Positions 16,662 through 23,744 of a stretch of DNA of 48,058 nucleotides are shown here, piece by piece. The notes under the pieces are model-generated. The model was not told where the DNA came from, did not search any database, and worked only from the letters and a program-made list of their open reading frames with translations. Every line of letters begins with the position of its first letter. Position 1 is the first letter of the stretch. Position numbers and translations under genes: made by a program. This DNA comes from an uncultured Clostridia bacterium (lineage in GTDB: Bacteria > Bacillota > Clostridia > Oscillospirales > Ruminococcaceae): the NCBI GenBank assembly GCA_947625155.1, contig CANQNG010000016.1:1-48058 (forward strand), read 5' to 3'.

Positions 16662-17999
16662 TTACCAGACCTGTCCGGAAAGCAGTTCCGCAAGCTTTCC
16701 GATGCGCTCATAGGTCACAAGCTGACAGAGGTGATCCGTGAATTTCCCGTACCGCCGGTAGAGCAAATTAAAAAGCAGATAGGCTGCACGGGGTTTGGGG
16801 TGGACGGGCAGACGGCGGGCAATGTTTTTCAGGCTGTAGATCTCCCGGTACATCCATAAATACCCCTGATACAGCTCTTTCCGGGTCATGCCGAGGGGCT
16901 TGTAGACCACGTGTGCCGTATTGTACAGCCGCAGATCGTTTGAAATAATGCGCCCCTGTGCCTTCATGCGGTCGTACAGTGCTGTTCCCGGATAGGGTGT
17001 CAGAATATGGGAAGTCACGGTCTCGATGCGGTTGCGGACGATCCAGTCCAGCGTTGCCGGAAACGTCTCCGGCGTATCCCCGTCCAGACCAAACACGAAA
17101 CTGGCATTGATCATGATGCCCCGCCGGTGGATAGCGGCAATGGCTTCCTCGTAGCGTTCGGTATGGTTCTGCACCTTGTGGACACCGCTGACAGATCTCG
17201 GGTCGATGCTCTCAAAGCCGATGAACAGGCTCTGACAGCCCGTGCGTGCCATCAGGTCAAGCAGTTCCGTATCGTAGGCAGCGTTCAGGGAAACGGCAGC
17301 ATTCCACCGCAGGTGGAGCGGTCCAATGGCACGGAGAAAGGCTTTCGTCCACTTCGGATCTCCGGCGAAATTGTCATCGATGAACATGATGTGCTTTGTG
17401 CCGACAGCTCGGATGTCGGCAAGAACATCCTTGATCTCCCGGTTGACGTAGCAGCGTTCTTTTGCGCTGTTATAGCAAAAATCACACCGGAACGGGCAGC
17501 CACGGCTCGTATGTACCACATTGCAGTAGAGATATTCAGATTTTTTCAGAAAATCGTAGGCAGGCGGCACGATGTCCTTCCCGGAGAGCGGCTTGCAGCG
17601 GTAGATCTCTTTCAGCTTTCCCTGCTGAAGATCCTGCACGATGTCACGCCATGTTCCCTCGGCAGCTCCCACGCAAAGCACGTCAAATGCCCCTGCCGGA
17701 ACGGTCTCCGCAGCGGTCGTGATGTGGATGCCGCCGGCAACGACCTTGACACCCTTTTTCCGGAAACGGGCTGCGATCTTTATTGCATCCGGCAAAGTGT
17801 CCACGGTGACGGAAATACCCACCAGATCGGGCTTGTCATAGGTAATGGGCTGGATGTTTTCATTTTCCAGCACGACTTTATGCTCCTGCCGGAACATATT
17901 CACAATGGTGAGCAGACCGAGCGGCGGTGCCATGTGGAGCTTGATGTCTGTGTCCATGGGGCGGCGGCGCATTTTCGGCTGAATGAGTTTGATGTACAT
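16662..17999 (-). CDS. B12-binding-domain radical SAM protein
   Basis: A 445-residue radical SAM enzyme with an N-terminal cobalamin-binding-like domain (contains VVAGGIHITT, the loop typical of these proteins) and a radical SAM core with GCPFRCDFC (C168, C172, C175) for the 4Fe-4S cluster. The C-terminal part is rich in Arg and Tyr. Members of this broad group perform methylations, ring contractions or lipid and cofactor changes, so the substrate cannot be read from sequence. The ATG at 17999 follows AGGGGGTG and comes 4 nt after the stop of the TIGR01212 gene; longer starts would overlap that gene by more than 100 nt. Last gene of the leftward operon, followed by a terminator. Confidence 0.9.
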   Translation of the reverse strand: MYIKLIQPKMRRRPMDTDIKLHMAPPLGLLTIVNMFRQEHKVVLENENIQPITYDKPDLVGISVTVDTLPDAIKIAARFRKKGVKVVAGGIHITTAAETVPAGAFDVLCVGAAEGTWRDIVQDLQQGKLKEIYRCKPLSGKDIVPPAYDFLKKSEYLYCNVVHTSRGCPFRCDFCYNSAKERCYVNREIKDVLADIRAVGTKHIMFIDDNFAGDPKWTKAFLRAIGPLHLRWNAAVSLNAAYDTELLDLMARTGCQSLFIGFESIDPRSVSGVHKVQNHTERYEEAIAAIHRRGIMINASFVFGLDGDTPETFPATLDWIVRNRIETVTSHILTPYPGTALYDRMKAQGRIISNDLRLYNTAHVVYKPLGMTRKELYQGYLWMYREIYSLKNIARRLPVHPKPRAAYLLFNLLYRRYGKFTDHLCQLVTYERIGKLAELLSGQVW

Positions 18000-18003
18000 T
18001 GTG

Positions 18004-18939
18004 TCACCCCCTGAAATCTTTTCCCTGCCATGTATCCCTTGCCGCCTGTAATTTGTCGATACCCACAAGGGTCTTGCGCTTGTCAGCGCTCCAGAGCGGC
18101 GCAAGCAGTTTTGCCTTTTCACCGTCTCCGGTCAGGCGTTCGATGACTGTCTCCGGCGGGAGCAAGGCAAGCTGCCGGACAACAGTGTCCGTGTAGTCCT
18201 CCCGTGTCATGGGCGTGATCTGTCCGCTGCGGTACAGTTCCGCATAGCGTGTCCCGGAGAGGATGTGCAGCAATTGCAGTTTTACCGCCTGCGGACGGAG
18301 CTTGCCGACCGTTTCAGCCGTTTTTAGCATATCGGCAAGGCTTTCGCCGGGCAAGCCGTTGATGAGGTGGATGCAGGTGCGGATGCCGAGCGCCTGTAAT
18401 TTCCGGTAGGCGGCAAGAAATTCCGCAAACGCATACCCCCGCCCGAAAGCCGCCGCCGTCCTGTCGTGTACCGTCTGCAAGCCCAGTTCCACGGTCAGGT
18501 ATGTTTTTTTCGCAAGCTCCGCAAGAAGCGCAAGCACCTCTTCCGGCAGACAGTCCGGACGGGTCGCAGCGGAAAGCCCCACCACCCCCGGAAACGCCAG
18601 CGCCTGCGTAAACAACGCCCGGAGCTGTTCCACGGGGGCATAGGTATTGGTGTGTACCTGAAAATAGGCGATCATCGGCACGGGCTTGCCGCATTTCCGG
18701 GCAATACGCTCCTGTTCTGCCGCAAGCTGCTCCTGTAAGGGCAGTGCATGGGTAAATGCACCGCTCCCCCCGTCACAGAACGCACAGCCGCTTGTGCCTT
18801 TTGTGCCGTCCAGATTCGGGCAGGTGAAGCCGCCGTTCAGGGCTGCCTTTTCCACCCGTCCCCCGAATCGCTGTCTATTGTGATAGTGCAGCGTGTGGTA
18901 GCGCTTGTTGTCGAGCGAATAGGGGAAGGCATCAGTCAC
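18004..18939 (-). CDS. TIGR01212-family radical SAM protein (YtqA/YhcC-like)
   Basis: A 311-residue radical SAM protein of the TIGR01212 family. It opens with the family's conserved NKRYHTLHYHNRQRFG, and its cluster cysteines lie in CPNLDGTKGTSGCAFC (C40, C52, C55), the unusually spaced arrangement of this family. LTVELGLQTVHD and INGLPGES are further core motifs. The exact role is unresolved; relatives resemble Elp3-type and RNA-modifying radical SAM enzymes. The start codon is GTG (18939) behind a GGGAGG site, and the gene overlaps the DUF4173 gene by 8 nt (GTGACTGA), a sign of coupled translation. Confidence 0.92.
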   Translation of the reverse strand: MTDAFPYSLDNKRYHTLHYHNRQRFGGRVEKAALNGGFTCPNLDGTKGTSGCAFCDGGSGAFTHALPLQEQLAAEQERIARKCGKPVPMIAYFQVHTNTYAPVEQLRALFTQALAFPGVVGLSAATRPDCLPEEVLALLAELAKKTYLTVELGLQTVHDRTAAAFGRGYAFAEFLAAYRKLQALGIRTCIHLINGLPGESLADMLKTAETVGKLRPQAVKLQLLHILSGTRYAELYRSGQITPMTREDYTDTVVRQLALLPPETVIERLTGDGEKAKLLAPLWSADKRKTLVGIDKLQAARDTWQGKDFRG

Positions 18940-20434
18940 GGAGCATGACCTCCCATGCGGACAGGTTCAGGCTTTCGTAGAAGTCCAGATCCTTGACATC
19001 CGGGCAGTGCCACAGCGTGGCATGATCCTCCTCTGCCAGTCGGATGCGTGTCGCTTCGTCAAACGTCATCAGCCCGGCAACGGCATCCAAGGACATATCT
19101 TCCACAATGGTAATATCAAATTCCGCAATATGCCCGGCAAGATACTGCTTTGCGTTGTATGAAACGATCAGTTTCTGCGGACGGGAGAAGCACAGCAGCG
19201 CAAACATCACGGTAAAGGTGACTGCCGCAATTTTCCCGACCGGCAGCTTCACGAACTGCCGCACAGCCAACACCCCGAAACCGATCACCAGCAGCACCAT
19301 GAACCAAGTGGTATACACCCGCAGTTCCGTCAAGCCGTAGACCCGGATATAAAGGCACATTTTGGCAATGGCTGTTCCGGCAATAAAGAGCGAACATACG
19401 CACAGGTAGCAGTTATAGAGCTTTGTGGGCATAGGGCGTTCCTCGCCGCTGCGCTTTGTGAACAGCCCCAGACAGGCAATGACCGAGAGGTTGATACAGC
19501 ACACGGCACACAGCTCAAAGAAGCCCTGCCTTGCATAGTCGGCATAATTCATCTCCCCCGTTTCCCCGGTGAATCCGCCGAGGAAATACCCCATCTGTGA
19601 CACGATGTACAGCACATACAGCAGGCAGATCGGGGTGACTGCCGCATATGCCAGCGCACACGGCAGAAAACGGCAGCTCCGGGCGGCATCTTCACCGTCC
19701 TCCTCCGTGAAAGAAACGCTTTTGCTTGCGGCAGACCACAGGACGCTGAACATTCCTGCCCCGATCGGGATGCCGACCAGCAGGTGCGGAAACAGGGTCG
19801 CCAGTTCCTCCTGCGGTGCATGGAACAGCTGCTTTAGCATCCAGTTGACACCGGGGTCTGCACTGCACAGGAGACCAGCTACGACCAAAGTCATCGGCAC
19901 GGCAAGCAGAAAGCCGAGCAGGACAAGACCTGCCTGTTTCCAGTTCCTGCCCGTTTTGCCGCTCACGATGCAGCGGAACGCTTTCCCGAAATGCAGGAAC
20001 GGGAGCGTGAATACTGCCCTTGACAAAGTCAGCGGCAGAAAGGCAAAGACTGCCTTTCCCGGTGCAGCTGCCCGGAACAGGAACAAGCACCCTGTCAGCA
20101 CCAGAAAGACCGTGTCCAGTGTTTTCAGGAGCGTAGAAGCTGTGACGGTATACACCGCCGCAAATACATACAGCACTGCTGCCATGACATAGCCGCCCTT
20201 GTCAAGCGTTATGCCTTTGTGTTTCAGGAAAAGCAATTCTGCCGTCAGGATGCCCCACACGACAAGTGTCGTCAGCAGCCCGGCAACATGGTACATCCCG
20301 AACCGCACGAACAGAAAGCCGCCCAGCAGCATGGCAAACGCCGTCAGTCTGTCCGTCCGGGTGAATGTTTCCGTTTCCTGCTCTGCCGGCAGGACTTCGG
20401 CGGACGGTGTGTAGATCGTCTCATAGTCATTCAT
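18932..20434 (-). CDS. DUF4173 polytopic membrane protein
   Basis: A 500-residue membrane protein with about 11-13 hydrophobic helices from residue ~30 to ~410 and a soluble C-terminal tail of ~90 residues. MNYADYARQGFFEL is the hallmark of DUF4173/DUF4153-type proteins. Function unknown; these proteins often sit beside regulators and DUF2975-type genes in Firmicutes. The ATG overlaps the end of the preceding DUF2809 gene by 8 nt (ATGAATGA), and an AAAGGAG site lies upstream within that gene. Confidence 0.88.
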   Translation of the reverse strand: MNDYETIYTPSAEVLPAEQETETFTRTDRLTAFAMLLGGFLFVRFGMYHVAGLLTTLVVWGILTAELLFLKHKGITLDKGGYVMAAVLYVFAAVYTVTASTLLKTLDTVFLVLTGCLFLFRAAAPGKAVFAFLPLTLSRAVFTLPFLHFGKAFRCIVSGKTGRNWKQAGLVLLGFLLAVPMTLVVAGLLCSADPGVNWMLKQLFHAPQEELATLFPHLLVGIPIGAGMFSVLWSAASKSVSFTEEDGEDAARSCRFLPCALAYAAVTPICLLYVLYIVSQMGYFLGGFTGETGEMNYADYARQGFFELCAVCCINLSVIACLGLFTKRSGEERPMPTKLYNCYLCVCSLFIAGTAIAKMCLYIRVYGLTELRVYTTWFMVLLVIGFGVLAVRQFVKLPVGKIAAVTFTVMFALLCFSRPQKLIVSYNAKQYLAGHIAEFDITIVEDMSLDAVAGLMTFDEATRIRLAEEDHATLWHCPDVKDLDFYESLNLSAWEVMLRD

Positions 20435-20819
20435 TTTTGTGTGTCTCCTTTCTTAACAGCATAGCACCGTAGATGAGCAGCATACCTGCCGCATAGCAGG
20501 CTAGATCTGCCGGGCTGAAACTCGTTCCGAGGATGATAGACGGCAGACTGCCCCGTGCAAAACCCAGACGGTCGCTCAGGTGAAAATATTGTGCCAGCTC
20601 TGCCAAAAACCCCACGCCGCACATCAGCAGCGGCATCGTCCGGGGCAGTATCCTTACGAAAATGCGCACAAGGCAGTAGATCAGCGGGATCACCAGCACA
20701 TCGCCCCCGTAAGAGCGCAGCCACATGGTGTGCGGCACACATGCCCCGATGAGGATCTCGATACCGAGCAGCACGCCCGCAAGCAAAACATACCGGAGCG
20801 CAGCCTGTTTTGTCTGCAT
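20427..20819 (-). CDS. DUF2809 small membrane protein
   Basis: A 130-residue protein with four to five membrane helices. The motif WLRSYGGDVLVIPLIYCLVR and the later GTSFSPADLACYAAGMLL match the DUF2809 family of small integral membrane proteins of unknown role. The ATG at 20819 follows CAAGGAGG and overlaps the TGA of the XRE gene by one base (TGATG). A longer in-frame start at 20876 lies within the XRE coding sequence and has no comparable ribosome site. Confidence 0.85.
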   Translation of the reverse strand: MQTKQAALRYVLLAGVLLGIEILIGACVPHTMWLRSYGGDVLVIPLIYCLVRIFVRILPRTMPLLMCGVGFLAELAQYFHLSDRLGFARGSLPSIILGTSFSPADLACYAAGMLLIYGAMLLRKETHKNE

Positions 20820-21067
20820 CAGAGCGCCTCCTTGTGTGCCTGCGGCGGTGCGGCTGCATCGGCTTCCGGTCCCCATTCGAGGAGATCGCCGGGCTGACAG
20901 TGCAGCGCTTCGCAGAGTTTGTCGAGTGTGGCAAAGCGAATGGCTTTCGCCTTTCCAGTCTTTAGAATGGACAGGTTGGCAGGCGTGATGTCGATGATCT
21001 TCGCAAGCTCATTCGAGGAGATCTTGCGCTTCGCCATCATCACGTCCAGATTTACAATGATCGGCAC
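20819..21067 (-). CDS. XRE-family (YozG-like) transcriptional regulator
   Basis: An 82-residue protein that is essentially one Cro/CI helix-turn-helix domain. IIVNLDVMMAKRKISSNELA, then ITPANLSILKTGKAKAIRFA and QPGDLLEW, is the canonical YozG-type sequence. It begins at a GTG (21067) 8 nt after AAGGAGGG; an ATG nearer that site is out of frame. YozG-type genes are regularly paired with DUF2975 membrane proteins, as here, 13 nt downstream of one. It probably controls its own operon, which is inference. Confidence 0.93.
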   Translation of the reverse strand: MPIIVNLDVMMAKRKISSNELAKIIDITPANLSILKTGKAKAIRFATLDKLCEALHCQPGDLLEWGPEADAAAPPQAHKEAL

Positions 21068-21080
21068 GGCACATCCCTCC

Positions 21081-21542
21081 TTAGATCGTGTAGTCGCTTT
21101 CTTCCTGCAATTCGACCGCTTTGTCAAAGACATTTTTCAGCACCCGCAGGATCAGCCCGAAAAAGCCCGCAGCCATTGCCACGACAAAGCTCAGCGACCG
21201 CCAGAAGCCAAGCACGAAAAACGGGATCGCCGCCAGCAGGCAGCACCACGAGATCACCCGCAGATGATGGCAGTTTTCAGCCGTGAACACCTTGTCATTT
21301 TGCAGATCGAGCAGCAGCCTGCCCAGATGAATGAGGCAGATCTCCCCGAACACGGCTGCCGCATACAGACAGATACACAGCGGTGCAAATACCGAGCCAT
21401 TGAGCAGTCCCATGCGTTCCGTGAATGTGGTGTCATACCAATGCACCATGACCGGCACGCAGAAGCACAGTACGATAATGAACACAAACAGGATACGCAC
21501 GAGAATAATTGACAGCGACAGGGATCTATCCTTGTTCCACAT
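21081..21542 (-). CDS. DUF2975 membrane protein, partner of the XRE regulator
   Basis: A 153-residue protein with four membrane helices, matching DUF2975 (for example SVFAPLCICLYAAAVFGEI and LLLDLQNDKVFTAENCHHLR between helices 2 and 3). It is the usual companion of YozG-type regulators and may sense a membrane or envelope state and pass it to the regulator. Two starts are possible (21548, 21542); the second is preferred because GAGGAGGG lies about 7 nt before it but almost touches the first. First gene of the six-gene leftward operon, with a consensus promoter 27 nt upstream. Confidence 0.88.
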   Translation of the reverse strand: MWNKDRSLSLSIILVRILFVFIIVLCFCVPVMVHWYDTTFTERMGLLNGSVFAPLCICLYAAAVFGEICLIHLGRLLLDLQNDKVFTAENCHHLRVISWCCLLAAIPFFVLGFWRSLSFVVAMAAGFFGLILRVLKNVFDKAVELQEESDYTI

Positions 21543-21568
21543 AGTCATTCCCTCCTCTGATTTTCTTT

Positions 21569-21597
21569 ATTATACCATAGCGATTATCATTTGTCAA
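21569..21597 (-). promoter_or_regulatory. Promoter of the DUF2975-XRE operon
   Basis: Minus strand: perfect -35 TTGACA (21597-21592), 17-nt spacer, perfect -10 TATAAT (21574-21569), extended by TGG. A promoter this strong fits a repressor-controlled, autoregulated operon. Confidence 0.92.
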
Positions 21598-21660
21598 GCA
21601 CTTTTTATCGTTTTTCAATAATTTTTTATCAAATACCAAACACTTACCTAAAAGCAGTCG

Positions 21661-21691
21661 CCCTTTGCGCCACAAGGCGCATTGGGCGACA
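21661..21691 (+). repeat. Repeat unit A1 (CCCTTTG-stem-ATTGGG)
   Basis: CCCTTTG, stem GCGCC-ACAA-GGCGC, then CATTGGGCGACA. The flanks match unit A2 (21714-21747) while the stem differs in sequence but still pairs. Confidence 0.7.
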
Positions 21692-21713
21692 CCACGGGTG
21701 CAGCGTCACGCTG

Positions 21714-21747
21714 CCCTTTGCCGGGCGTAGCCCGGTATTGGGAGACA
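21714..21747 (+). repeat. Repeat unit A2 (CCCTTTG-stem-ATTGGG)
   Basis: CCCTTTG, stem CCGGGC-GTA-GCCCGG, then TATTGGGAGACA. It is identical at 30 of 34 positions to unit B at 32473-32506. Confidence 0.8.
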
Positions 21748-21904
21748 GTACAAAGGTTTTTGGTCCAGCTTTTTTCAAAAAGCTGGCGGGAGTCCAGAGG
21801 GCAGAGCCCTCTGGTCGCCGCCCGCAGGCGGCGAAACACTTCTATACTCCGCCATTTTCAGGGGGTGAAGTCAAAAAACAGCATTGTATACTGTTTTTTG
21901 ACGA

Positions 21905-21938
21905 GGGGGCACTTTTGGCAAAAAAGTGCCCCCTTTTT
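21905..21938 (+). terminator. Strong terminator-like hairpin with no upstream gene on its strand
   Basis: A 12-bp stem GGGGGCACTTTT/AAAAGTGCCCCC, 5-nt loop, T5 tail, oriented rightward. No rightward gene precedes it; the nearest gene upstream runs leftward from 21542. It would end an untranslated transcript from the hairpin array, or block antisense transcription. Confidence 0.75.
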
Positions 21939-22005
21939 CCAATTATTAGGTACTATCTGCTCCGCCTTTGGGCGGAGCAGCAGACACTGCCCCATTTTCT
22001 GTTAC

Positions 22006-22034
22006 TTGACAAATTCTTTATAATCCGCTATAAT
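22006..22034 (+). promoter_or_regulatory. Promoter of the lipoprotein gene
   Basis: Perfect -35 TTGACA (22006-22011), 17-nt spacer, perfect -10 TATAAT (22029-22034); a short leader leads to an AGGAGG site. Confidence 0.9.
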
Positions 22035-22068
22035 AAAATAGGATACTAAATCACAGGAGGAAAAGCCA

Positions 22069-22926
22069 ATGAAATGTAAATGGATAGCTCTGCTGCTCTG
22101 CGGTGTGACGGCACTGCTCTGCACAGGATGCGATACGGAAAGCAGTTACGGCGACTTTATGGAGACTACGGAAACGATAGAAGAAACAGAGGAACAGATC
22201 CCGGAAAGCATACCGCCTGTCCCGGACATCACCAGACCAGAAGAGGATACTGACGAGCAGCTTGCTATAGCAGACCCCACAGAAGCAGAGTCTGCCCCGC
22301 ATGTCTCCGGGCTTGCCGGCTCGATCTGGCTCGGGAAAATGCAGGAAGATGACACGGAGCGTTTCTTCCTCTTCTACGACGAGACAAACGGCAGCTATCT
22401 CCAGCAGCAAAACGGGGAAGGTATGGGCTTTACCTATGCCGTACAGGGAGAGACGGCGACCTTCCACATCGGGGATGCCACTGCGCAGGCATCGGCTCAG
22501 CTCATCTGGCTGGACAGTCAGAATGTCGTCCTGAAATGGGATGACGGCAGCAGGGAAGATCTGACATGGGTGCGCAGCGACCCGGCTGCTGGATTCACCT
22601 TCTACAACAACGATACCCTCTGCGAAATGGCAAAGACCTATTATGAAGCCCTGAACGGCATCCGACCGGAAGCGACTGCCATTTCCAATCTGGACGGAAC
22701 GATCGCCATCTGGCTGTATGAAGAAATGAACGGTGTCAAGATCGACTGCGACTGGTATTCCATAGACCGCTATACTGCCAAGGGTGTTGACCGTACATAT
22801 GAAGCCATTGACCTGACACAGCCGGGTGTCGTTCCGCAGAGTCCCCTGCCGGACAGCACACTGCCCTCTGAAACGGCTGCATCCACCGAAGCAACAGGAG
22901 CGGCAGAGACACTTCCGCTGCGATAA
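22069..22926 (+). CDS. Lipoprotein of unknown function
   Basis: A 285-residue secreted protein. The signal peptide ends in LLCTGC, making C21 the probable lipid-modified residue. An acidic Thr/Glu/Pro-rich tether (about 25-80) leads to a globular part (about 80-260) that looks beta-rich at first (IWLGKMQEDDTERFFLFYDE) and mixed later (MAKTYYEALNGIRPEATAI), then a Ser/Thr/Ala tail. I recognise no enzyme motif; the second half, with its Asp/Tyr/Trp-rich strands, might bind a small ligand or peptide. It has its own consensus promoter and its own terminator, so it is monocistronic. Confidence 0.88.
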   Translation: MKCKWIALLLCGVTALLCTGCDTESSYGDFMETTETIEETEEQIPESIPPVPDITRPEEDTDEQLAIADPTEAESAPHVSGLAGSIWLGKMQEDDTERFFLFYDETNGSYLQQQNGEGMGFTYAVQGETATFHIGDATAQASAQLIWLDSQNVVLKWDDGSREDLTWVRSDPAAGFTFYNNDTLCEMAKTYYEALNGIRPEATAISNLDGTIAIWLYEEMNGVKIDCDWYSIDRYTAKGVDRTYEAIDLTQPGVVPQSPLPDSTLPSETAASTEATGAAETLPLR

Positions 22927-22931
22927 AAAAT

Positions 22932-22964
22932 GACCCGCACGATATTTCGTGCGGGTCTGTTTTT
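22932..22964. terminator. Terminator of the lipoprotein gene
   Basis: An 11-bp stem GACCCGCACGA/TCGTGCGGGTC with a TATT loop, then TGTTTTT. The A6 run before the stem also gives a U-tail to the convergent gene. Confidence 0.92.
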
Positions 22965-22979
22965 GGCTATTGGCTATTT

Positions 22980-23723
22980 TTACTCGTAGTCAACGACATC
23001 GACCCACTTCATCAGCAGGCTCTTTTCGTCCTCATGTCCCTTGACGGTCTGGGAAGCGGCTACGATCGGCAGCCAGCGCAGCACATACTGCTTTGCCGTG
23101 TCGCTCTTTTTGCAGAACAGGTCAAGGTACTGCTTTGCCATTTCCTCATTGCCTTCAAGACAGAATTTCAGGTACGTCCTTGCCGCATCGGCAGAGGCAT
23201 TGCCCTGTGTAGCATGCGCCCAGTCAATGATATAATAGCGCCCGTCCTCCGTGATGATAACGTCCGAAAGCCCCAGATCGCCGTGACAGACCTTCAGGTG
23301 CTTCGGCATGGATCCCAGCCGGGCATGCAGATCATAGCGGGTCGTTGCATCGATCTGCTTGGCAGAGGAGATCTTGCGGTTCATCTTGTCTTTCAGGCGG
23401 GGCAGCAGGGGTGCGGTCTTGCTGTGGATCTCGAGCTGGATGTCCACGAACTGTTCCAGATAGTGTTCCGCCTTTTCGGGGTGTTCCTCCATCAGCTGAC
23501 GAATGGTCTTTCCCTCGACATATTCCATGATGATCGCCCATTTACTGCCGTTCTTGCGGACTTCGATGAGCTTCGGGATGGGCAGTCCGGTCTCCTCGAC
23601 CCTTGCCTGATTGAGCGCTTCATTGAGTACATCGGACTTGGAATAGTCCTCGTTGAATTCCTTGACGGCATGATCGCCCTCACGGTACACGACTTTCTTG
23701 ACACGCTGTGCAAGTACTTGCAT
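22980..23723 (-). CDS. APH/choline-kinase-fold phosphotransferase homologue
   Basis: A 247-residue protein with the aminoglycoside-phosphotransferase fold. IIMEYVEGKTI is the hinge, CHGDLGLSDVII the catalytic loop (H147, D149), and IIDWAHATQG the metal-binding DFG-equivalent (D167). The loop position normally held by a metal-binding Asn (HGDxxxxN) is D154 here. The nucleotide lysine may be K21 in HAVKEF. The substrate is unknown; the family includes small-molecule kinases for sugars, choline and antibiotics, and also non-kinase proteins. It starts 21 nt after adhE with a GAGAGGAG site, so it is probably co-transcribed with adhE, which hints at a metabolic rather than a resistance role. Confidence 0.85.
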   Translation of the reverse strand: MQVLAQRVKKVVYREGDHAVKEFNEDYSKSDVLNEALNQARVEETGLPIPKLIEVRKNGSKWAIIMEYVEGKTIRQLMEEHPEKAEHYLEQFVDIQLEIHSKTAPLLPRLKDKMNRKISSAKQIDATTRYDLHARLGSMPKHLKVCHGDLGLSDVIITEDGRYYIIDWAHATQGNASADAARTYLKFCLEGNEEMAKQYLDLFCKKSDTAKQYVLRWLPIVAASQTVKGHEDEKSLLMKWVDVVDYE

Positions 23724-23744
23724 GGTTCTCGCTCCTCTCTGTGA

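Larger units (their letters stand above)
21657..21980. repeat. Intergenic array of eight consecutive hairpins
   Basis: This 525-base gap without a convincing gene holds, left to right: GTCGCCC/GGGCGAC enclosing GCGCC/GGCGC (21657-21690); CCGGGC/GCCCGG (21721-21735); CCAGCTTTTT/AAAAAGCTGG (21765-21786); CCAGAGGGC/GCCCTCTGG (21794-21814); TCGCCGCC/GGCGGCGA (21815-21834); GTCAAAAAACAG/CTGTTTTTTGAC (21870-21902); GGGGGCACTTTT/AAAAGTGCCCCC with a T5 tail (21905-21938); CTGCTCCGCC/GGCGGAGCAG (21957-21980). Each is a near-perfect stem of 6-12 bp. The first two share flanks with each other and with a unit at 32.5 kb. It looks like a mobile or structured non-coding element made of modules. Confidence 0.8.

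Noticed and set aside
21591..22049. A 152-codon rightward frame in the hairpin array
   Set aside because: It covers eight hairpins and the promoter of the lipoprotein gene; the translation follows the repeats and lacks protein features.
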